Shown here one piece after another: positions 59,619-64,000 of a stretch of 64,000 nt of DNA; within the stretch, counting starts at the first letter, position 1, and every line of letters begins with the position of its first letter. The DNA lies in NCBI RefSeq assembly GCF_034048115.1, contig NZ_CP139145.1:2914001-2978000 (forward strand), in the 5' to 3' direction. Position numbers and translations under genes: made by a program. Source of the DNA: Pseudarthrobacter sp. IC2-21 (GTDB lineage: Bacteria; Actinomycetota; Actinomycetes; Actinomycetales; Micrococcaceae). Below the pieces are notes generated by a model, which worked only from the letters and a program-made list of their open reading frames with translations, did no database searches and was not told the DNA's origin.

Positions 59619-62600
59619 CCATTGGCAAGGACCTCACCCCCAAACTGCAGAAGCTTGTGCTCCGGGTCGAAGACGACCTGCGCACCAGGCTCGAGGAAGA
59701 TCCGGGGCTCAAGGCTAAGTGGCAGTCCGAGCACACCGACGCGCTGCGCGCCGAACGCACCTCTTCCGCGTGGGTGACATGGCGCGACGACCGCATCACA
59801 CAGGCCGCTGTCGGCTGGGTCCTGACCACGGTGTTCCTGCGCTTCTGCGAAGACAACGCGCTGCTCTCCAAGGTCTGGATCGCCGGTCCCGGCGCCCGCC
59901 GGCAGGAAGCATTCGACGCCGAAACCGCCTACTTCCGCGCCCACCCGGAAAACACCTGGCGCGAATGGATCCTGGAAGGCATCACCCACCTGCGCTCCTT
60001 CCCGTCCACCGTGGCACTGGTGGACGAACACGCTGCCCTCTGGCAGGTCTCCCCGTCCGGCGCCATGGCGAAGGAAATCCTGGATTTTTGGCGCGCCACC
60101 GACGAAGCCGGCGTCCCGCTCTACGACTTCCAGGACAGCGGGCTCTCCACCCGCTTCCTCGGCGACCTCTATCAGGATCTCTCCGAGTACGCGAAGAAAA
60201 CGTTCGCGCTCCTTCAGACCCCCGTATTTGTCGAGGAGTTCATCCTCGACCAGACGCTCACCCCGGCGCTCGCCGAGCGCCCGCTGGAAGGGTTCAAGCT
60301 AATCGACCCAACCTGCGGGTCCGGGCACTTCTTGCTGGGCGGATTCCAGCGGCTGCTGGACGAATGGAGAAGCAAGGCCCCTAACTTGGAAGCCCGCGAT
60401 CGGGTTCAGAAGGCCCTCAACGCGATCCACGGCGTGGACCTGAACCCGTTCGCAGTGGCCATCGCACGCTTCCGGCTCACTATCGCCGCGCTCCAGGCCA
60501 CGGGAGAGCTGGACCTGGAACGCGCCCCCGACTTCAGCTTCCACGTCGCCGCCGGCGACTCGCTGTTGCACGGCCAAGTGCAGCGCGAGTTCCGGTTCGA
60601 AGGCTTCGACGCCGATGCGGAGCTGTCCGGATTCGCCTATGCCACCGAAGACCTTGAGCAGCTCAAGCGCATCCTAAAGCCGGGCCAATACGATGTAGTG
60701 GTCGGGAACCCGCCCTACATCACAGTCAAAGACAAGACCCTAAATGCCGCGTACCGCAACCTATACGAGACGTGCAAGGGAACGTATGCCCTGACCGTGC
60801 CGTTCATGGAGCGCTTCTTTGGTCTGGCGAAACACGGTACCGATTCACAGCCCGCGGGATGGACCGGGCAGATTACCTCAAATTCCTTCATGAAGCGCGA
60901 GTTCGGGTCCAAGATCATCGAGGAGTACCTCACCCGTCAAGATCTGCGCCTGGTCGTCGACACTTCGGGTGCCTACATCCCCGGCCACGGCACGCCGACC
61001 GTCATCCTGATCGGCAAGCACCAGCGACCCGCCAGCCAAACCGTCCGCGCCGTTCTTGGAGTGCAGGGCGAGCCAGGGCGGCCGGAGAACCCCGCCACCG
61101 GCCTAGTCTGGCGGGCGATCGCCGATCGCCTCGATCAGCCTGGCTACGGCGACCAATGGATCTCTGTCACTGACCTCGATCGACAGCGACTGGCAACTCA
61201 TCCGTGGAGCCTTAGTGGTGGAGGTGCTTCTAGTCTCTTGACTGAACTAAACAAGAACAGAGCTCGCCTGTCCGACTGGTCCGTCAGCATTGGTCGGACG
61301 ACCGTGGTCGGCGAGGACGATGGCTGGTTCACAACCGACTCACGTGCTAGGTCACTCGGCCAGCTTGATCAGGTACGCAGCATTGTCGTTGGGGAAAACG
61401 TTAGAGATTACGGTCTCACAGGCGGAGCCCTCATATGGTGGCCGTACGACGATGTTTTCAAACCATCCTGGATTCCTGAGACGCACCCTGTCGTAAAGAG
61501 TTGCTTGTGGCCATTGCGCTCGGTTTTGTCTCAACGCGTCATTTTTGGGCAATCCTTGGCCGACAGAAAACGGCCTTGGTACGACCACCTCGAGTGCTAC
61601 TCGTCGAAAATGCGGACGCCCCTGTCGATCACTTTCGCATTCGTCGCCACGCACAACCACTTTGTACTCGACCGGGGTGGGAAGGTCTTCAAACAATCCG
61701 CCCCGGTCATCAAGCTGCCGGAGGGCGCGTCCGAAGACGAACACCTCGCCCTGCTGGGCGTGCTCAATTCCTCATCCGCTTGTTTCTGGCTCAAGCAGAA
61801 CAGCCACAACAAGGGAAATGGCGGTATTGGCGGCGGCATCGGTGACGAGTCGTGGGAACCTCGATATGAGTTCACGGGCACAACGTTGCAGGACTTCCCA
61901 ATGCCTTCATCGCTCCCGCTGAACCGGGGTCGCCACCTCGACGCACTCGGGCGATCCTTGGCCGCAGCGTCTCCCGCCTCCGTTTTGGACAGCGCCACAC
62001 CGACAGCTTCTGCGCTGTCGGATGCCCGGAAGTTCGCCCAGAACCTGCTTGGTCAGATGGTGGCGGCGCAGGAGGAACTGGACTGGGAGACGTACCGTCT
62101 CTATGGACTGCTCGATGAGGACTTTACGTACAAGAGTGAATCGCTGCCCGAGATCGAGCTCGGACAGCGGGCCTTCGAAATCGTGCTGGCACGACAGATC
62201 ACCAGCGGCACCACTTCATCCGCGTGGTTCACCCGCCACGGCTCCACACCGGTAACCGAAATCCCCGCCGAATGGCCACAGGACTATCGGGCACTCGTCC
62301 AACGTCGGCTCGACGCCATCGAGGCCAATCCGAGCATCCGTCTGCTCGAGAAGCCCGAATTCAAACGACGGTGGGCAACCGAGCCGTGGGACAAGCAGCA
62401 GGAACAGGCCCTGCGTGGCTGGCTCCTGGACAGACTCGAGGACCGCTCGTACTGGTTTGATGCACACGACCGCCCGGTCGCTCGCAGCATCTCACAGGTC
62501 GCTGACGTGGTTTCCCGCGACGCAGACTTGGTGAGCGTCCTGGCGATATGGGACGGAACTGTCGACGTCGACGTCGCCAAGGCCCTCACCAGGCTGTTGA

Positions 62601-63172
62601 CGGACGAGGCGGTCCCCTACCTCGCTGCACAGCGGCTCAAGGACTCCGGCCTGCGGAAGCGCGAAACGTGGGAGGAAACGTGGGAGCTGCAGCGCCGCGA
62701 GGACAGCGGGGAGGACGTGGGTAGGATCCCAGTGCCGCCCAAGTACGCCACCGCCGATTTCCGGAAGGCTTCCTGGTGGCAGGCTCGCGGGAAGCTTGAC
62801 GTACCCAAGGAACGCTTCATCCTGTACCCGGACGCCGGACGTTCCACCGACCCGACCCTGCTCTTGGGCTGGGCCGGCTGGGACCACGCCCAACAGTTCC
62901 TTGTACTCGCGACCATCATGGACGAACGGATCAGCGAAGGTGGCAATGACAGCCAGCTGGTTCCGCTCGTGGCGGGCATGGCGGAAGTGCTGCCCTGGGT
63001 CAAGCAGTGGCATGCCGACCTCGACCCGACCTTCGGCATGAGCATGGCCGATTTCTGTTCAGCCCAGCTGGAGGAACGAATGACCCAGCTCAATGTCTCG
63101 ACCACCGATCTGAAAGCCTGGCGTCCCGCCCCGGCTACGCGCGGCCGCCGCGCCATCAAGGAGAACGCATGA
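59615..63172 (+). CDS. pglX: BREX type 2 N6-adenine DNA methyltransferase PglX, 1185 aa
   Basis: Large adenine-specific DNA methyltransferase that marks host DNA in BREX/Pgl systems. The SAM motif LIDPTCGSGHFLLGGFQRLL is near residue 230, and the catalytic motif DVVVGNPPYITVKDKT (NPPY) near 370. GWTGQITSNSFMKREFGSKI and DTSGAYIPGHGTPTVILIG are conserved PglX regions. The N-terminal ~200 residues and the C-terminal ~600 residues are BREX-specific. I chose the ATG at 59615, which overlaps the pglW stop (ATGA); the open frame further upstream is inside pglW. The stop overlaps the pglY start in the same way. Confidence 0.93.
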   Translation: MTIGKDLTPKLQKLVLRVEDDLRTRLEEDPGLKAKWQSEHTDALRAERTSSAWVTWRDDRITQAAVGWVLTTVFLRFCEDNALLSKVWIAGPGARRQEAFDAETAYFRAHPENTWREWILEGITHLRSFPSTVALVDEHAALWQVSPSGAMAKEILDFWRATDEAGVPLYDFQDSGLSTRFLGDLYQDLSEYAKKTFALLQTPVFVEEFILDQTLTPALAERPLEGFKLIDPTCGSGHFLLGGFQRLLDEWRSKAPNLEARDRVQKALNAIHGVDLNPFAVAIARFRLTIAALQATGELDLERAPDFSFHVAAGDSLLHGQVQREFRFEGFDADAELSGFAYATEDLEQLKRILKPGQYDVVVGNPPYITVKDKTLNAAYRNLYETCKGTYALTVPFMERFFGLAKHGTDSQPAGWTGQITSNSFMKREFGSKIIEEYLTRQDLRLVVDTSGAYIPGHGTPTVILIGKHQRPASQTVRAVLGVQGEPGRPENPATGLVWRAIADRLDQPGYGDQWISVTDLDRQRLATHPWSLSGGGASSLLTELNKNRARLSDWSVSIGRTTVVGEDDGWFTTDSRARSLGQLDQVRSIVVGENVRDYGLTGGALIWWPYDDVFKPSWIPETHPVVKSCLWPLRSVLSQRVIFGQSLADRKRPWYDHLECYSSKMRTPLSITFAFVATHNHFVLDRGGKVFKQSAPVIKLPEGASEDEHLALLGVLNSSSACFWLKQNSHNKGNGGIGGGIGDESWEPRYEFTGTTLQDFPMPSSLPLNRGRHLDALGRSLAAASPASVLDSATPTASALSDARKFAQNLLGQMVAAQEELDWETYRLYGLLDEDFTYKSESLPEIELGQRAFEIVLARQITSGTTSSAWFTRHGSTPVTEIPAEWPQDYRALVQRRLDAIEANPSIRLLEKPEFKRRWATEPWDKQQEQALRGWLLDRLEDRSYWFDAHDRPVARSISQVADVVSRDADLVSVLAIWDGTVDVDVAKALTRLLTDEAVPYLAAQRLKDSGLRKRETWEETWELQRREDSGEDVGRIPVPPKYATADFRKASWWQARGKLDVPKERFILYPDAGRSTDPTLLLGWAGWDHAQQFLVLATIMDERISEGGNDSQLVPLVAGMAEVLPWVKQWHADLDPTFGMSMADFCSAQLEERMTQLNVSTTDLKAWRPAPATRGRRAIKENA

Positions 63173-64000
63173 CCATCCTGCTTCGCGACGTCTTCGACAT
63201 CCCCGAACGCGCGGGCGTCGAGGACTACGTCCTCCGCCTCACCGACGCCGTCAGTGGTGACGGTGCCCGGCACGCCCTCGACGACTACGTGGTCACCCCC
63301 TCACTCGTCGACGCTTTCGATTCCGGGCTGGGGCTGGTGTGCGATGCACTGACCACAGGAATCAACCGCGGGTCATTTCTGACCGGGTCCTTCGGCTCGG
63401 GTAAGTCCCACTTTATGGCTGTGCTCCACGCCCTGCTGCGCCACGATCCAAAGGCCCGATCTGTCGCTGAACTCCAGGAGACCGTCGCCCGGCACGACGC
63501 TGTCCTGTCCGGCAGGAACATACTGCCGTTGGCATTCCATTTCCTGGATGGCCAGTCCATGGAACAGGTCATCTTTGACGCGTACGTCCGATATATCCAG
63601 GCCGCGCACCCGGACGCTTCCCTTCCGGCACTCTTCGCCTCCGACGCCCTCCTTGAGGACGCCGAGAACCTCAGACTACAGATCGGCGATAGCGCCTTCT
63701 TCCAGGGACTTGGAGGCGAGCCGGCAGACGACGAGTTCGACGAGTTCTCCGGCCTGCTCGGCTCCAGCGGCTGGAGCCTCGACCGCTACCAAGCTGCCCG
63801 CGCGGCCTCCGTGCAGAGCGTCGAGCGGCAGTCGCTGGTCAGTGACCTGGTGGGGACGTACTTCAAAGCGTTTGTTCGCTCCGGCGCGTATGTGGACCTG
63901 GACACTGGCCTCGCCGCCATGTCGTCGCACGCCAAAGCGCTCGGCTACGACGCCGTCGTCCTGTTCCTCGACGAGCTGGTCCTCTGGCTCGCCTTCGGCA
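63169..64000 (+). CDS. pglY: BREX type 2 ATPase PglY (3' end outside window)
   Basis: Frame open from the ATG at 63169 to the right edge (277 codons). It begins TILLRDVFDIPERAGVEDYV and has Walker A FLTGSFGSGKSHFMAVLHAL near residue 70 and a likely Walker B VVLFLDELVLWLAFG just at the edge, as in PglY/BrxC-type P-loop ATPases. The rest of the BREX-2 operon (pglZ and possibly brxD and brxHI) should lie to the right. Translational coupling to pglX by ATGA supports one operon. Confidence 0.9.
   Translation, partial: MTILLRDVFDIPERAGVEDYVLRLTDAVSGDGARHALDDYVVTPSLVDAFDSGLGLVCDALTTGINRGSFLTGSFGSGKSHFMAVLHALLRHDPKARSVAELQETVARHDAVLSGRNILPLAFHFLDGQSMEQVIFDAYVRYIQAAHPDASLPALFASDALLEDAENLRLQIGDSAFFQGLGGEPADDEFDEFSGLLGSSGWSLDRYQAARAASVQSVERQSLVSDLVGTYFKAFVRSGAYVDLDTGLAAMSSHAKALGYDAVVLFLDELVLWLAFG

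Noticed and set aside
1..64000. CRISPR array
   Set aside because: No series of regularly spaced short direct repeats was seen. The recurrent ACCAAnCGnTTGGT motif is irregularly spaced, promoter-linked and palindromic, so it is an operator, not a CRISPR repeat.

Overview
The window looks like accessory DNA (a plasmid or a large genomic island) of a high-GC actinobacterium, most likely Arthrobacter or a close Micrococcaceae relative. This is inference from codon use, the MobF relaxase with its zinc-ribbon partner, DUF4192 and DUF6545-type genes, IS content and actinobacterial catabolic gene types. No rRNA or tRNA gene was recognised.

Positions 1-32000 and 34200-41300 form a catabolic island. 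It holds a pair of acyl-CoA dehydrogenases, two metal-dependent cyclase-type hydrolases, an MFS transporter, a KstR2-like TetR regulator, a two-subunit CoA-transferase, a three-protein biotin-dependent carboxylase (BCCP, BC and an unusual PycB/OadA-like carboxyltransferase), a crotonase without the hydratase glutamates, a thiolase/enoyl-CoA hydratase/3-hydroxyacyl-CoA dehydrogenase operon, an Old Yellow Enzyme homologue, several SDR dehydrogenases, a sugar-type ABC transporter with a fused ATPase-permease, a luciferase-like flavin monooxygenase and an alpha/beta hydrolase. A palindrome close to ACCAAnCGnTTGGT recurs in front of nearly all of these transcription units, so they probably form one regulon under the TetR protein at 4396-5037. 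The enzyme set suggests uptake and breakdown of an alicyclic or terpenoid ketone or enone: reduction, flavin oxygenation, lactone or ring hydrolysis, CoA activation, beta-oxidation, and a biotin-dependent carboxylation of an unidentified intermediate. The substrate is not known.

The island is a mosaic. It has a complete IS3-type and a complete IS5-type element, remnants of IS110, IS21 and IS3 elements, pseudogenes of a TesB thioesterase, a crotonase, an LLM monooxygenase and SDRs, and two copies of a small-protein gene pair (family A and family B) sharing a 277-bp direct repeat 24 kb apart.

From about 42 kb onward the window becomes a mobilisation and defence region: DUF4192; a translationally coupled ImmA/IrrE - seven-TM - XRE - alpha/beta hydrolase operon; a DUF262/DUF1524 GmrSD-like protein; a zinc-ribbon protein coupled to a 1191-residue MobF relaxase-helicase; small membrane proteins; and the start of a type 2 BREX (Pgl) phage-defence operon, pglW-pglX-pglY, with pglY running off the right end.
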